From NCBI GenBank assembly GCA_023390985.1, contig JAEWBU010000172.1, positions 1 through 6,218 of the forward strand: a DNA stretch of 6,218 nucleotides, given 5' to 3'. This stretch comes from Pseudomonadota bacterium. GTDB taxonomy: Bacteria > Pseudomonadota > Gammaproteobacteria > Burkholderiales > Burkholderiaceae_C. Each line of letters begins with the position of its first letter. Positions within the stretch are counted from its first letter, which is position 1. This document shows positions 6,089-6,218 of this stretch, in pieces. The notes under the pieces were generated by a model, which did no database searches, had not been told where the DNA came from, and saw only the letters and a list, made by a program, of their open reading frames with translations. A program made the position numbers and the translations under genes.

Positions 6089-6101
6089 CGGCCCGGGGCC
6101 G
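6089..6101. promoter_or_regulatory. GC-rich 13-bp palindrome upstream of gatC
   Basis: CGGCCC-G-GGGCCG is a perfect inverted repeat about a single central base, 37 nt upstream of the gatC start codon. Perfect symmetry and position suit either an operator for a dimeric regulator or a hairpin in the gatC leader. No known regulator is recognised, and GC-rich DNA produces such sites by chance. Confidence 0.3.
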
Positions 6102-6107
6102 GCACGG

Positions 6108-6137
6108 TCGAGTTATTCACAGGGGATCAGGTATTAT
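6108..6137 (+). promoter_or_regulatory. Candidate sigma-70 promoter for mreB
   Basis: TATTAT at 6132-6137 differs from the TATAAT -10 consensus at one base. The best upstream hexamer at 18-bp spacing, TCGAGT (6108-6113), matches TTGACA at only three positions. Transcription would start near 6144, leaving a leader of about 60 nt before the mreB ATG. The -10 is attractive in such GC-rich DNA; the -35 is weak, so an activator may be needed. Confidence 0.4.
6113..6121 (+). promoter_or_regulatory. DnaA-box match between gatC and mreB
   Basis: TTATTCACA fits the relaxed DnaA-box consensus TTWTNCACA exactly and differs from the high-affinity box TTATCCACA at one base. It lies 11-19 nt upstream of the candidate mreB -10, in the spacer or -35 zone, where a bound protein could affect transcription. 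No second box is seen in the gap. A near match (GTATCCACA, 5916-5924) lies inside gatC, where the codons explain it. Confidence 0.4.
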
Positions 6138-6152
6138 CCGCGCTGCAGTGCA

Positions 6153-6170
6153 CGGCCCCTTCTGGGGCCG
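6153..6170 (+). other. Hairpin in the mreB 5' leader
   Basis: CGGCCCC (6153-6159) pairs perfectly with GGGGCCG (6164-6170) around the loop TTCT, giving a 7-bp all-GC stem. No T-run follows (CTTTCACACA), so it is not a terminator. It lies just downstream of the predicted transcription start and 20 nt before the Shine-Dalgarno, and may stabilise the mRNA 5' end. Confidence 0.45.
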
Positions 6171-6190
6171 CTTTCACACAGAAGAAGCAA

Positions 6191-6196
6191 AGAGGA
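6191..6196 (+). promoter_or_regulatory. Shine-Dalgarno of mreB
   Basis: AGAGGA, 8 nt before the ATG at 6205. It matches the anti-SD well and supports a real start codon here although only 14 coding bases are visible. Confidence 0.7.
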
Positions 6197-6204
6197 CTCC
6201 CCCC

Positions 6205-6218
6205 ATGTTCGGAGCGTT
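6205..6218 (+). CDS. mreB: Probable rod-shape protein MreB, first four codons only
   Basis: Only ATG TTC GGA GCG TT is in the window (Met-Phe-Gly-Ala, then an incomplete codon). MreB is the bacterial actin that organises peptidoglycan synthesis along the side wall. The call rests on three points: the MFGA/MFG start typical of betaproteobacterial MreB, a good Shine-Dalgarno 8 nt upstream, and a divergent gatCAB operon, which is the usual neighbour of mreBCD in Burkholderiales. The four residues alone prove nothing; the context makes it likely. Confidence 0.7.

Overview
The window is a GC-rich piece of bacterial chromosome. It most likely comes from a betaproteobacterium of the Burkholderiales, with the Comamonadaceae (Variovorax/Ramlibacter-like) as my best guess. 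The reasons are the GC-rich third codon positions, the protein-level character of GatCAB and PyrE, and the arrangement gatC-gatA-gatB divergent from a gene starting MFGA, which fits mreB. The genus is inference, since no rRNA or other marker is present.

Layout, left to right. (1) The 3' part of pyrE (orotate phosphoribosyltransferase, pyrimidine synthesis) on the + strand ends at 581 and is followed by a clear intrinsic terminator at 587-613. (2) Convergent to it, on the - strand, is a 497-residue predicted lipoprotein (642-2135). It has a signal peptide with a lipobox, a long Pro-rich linker built on a 12-bp tandem DNA repeat, and six NHL-type blades that probably form a beta-propeller. (3) A short intergenic stretch (2136-2236) holds several small inverted repeats but no convincing terminator. 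(4) A compact - strand operon follows, read right to left: gatC (6052-5753), gatA (5753-4290), gatB (4288-2840) and a DUF6151-like Cys-rich protein (2836-2237). Junctions are -1, +1 and +3 nt, so co-transcription and translational coupling are very likely. (5) A 152-bp divergent regulatory region (6053-6204) holds a candidate promoter, a DnaA-box match, a GC-rich palindrome and a leader hairpin. It ends in a ribosome binding site and the first 14 nt of a probable mreB.

How the genes work together. GatA, GatB and GatC form the amidotransferase that converts misacylated Asp-tRNA(Asn) and/or Glu-tRNA(Gln) to Asn-tRNA(Asn)/Gln-tRNA(Gln). GatA releases ammonia from glutamine or asparagine, GatB phosphorylates and amidates the tRNA-bound amino acid, and GatC holds the two together. 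PyrE and MreB are neighbours with unrelated housekeeping roles. The DUF6151-like gene rides on the gat operon with no known link to tRNA amidation.

Most of the window is conserved housekeeping DNA, and I see no phage, IS element, CRISPR, toxin-antitoxin or defence locus, and no strong case for a new system. The parts that deserve a second look are the NHL lipoprotein with its expandable repeat linker, the uncharacterised Cys-rich gene coupled to gatB, and the gatC/mreB divergent control region with its DnaA-box match.
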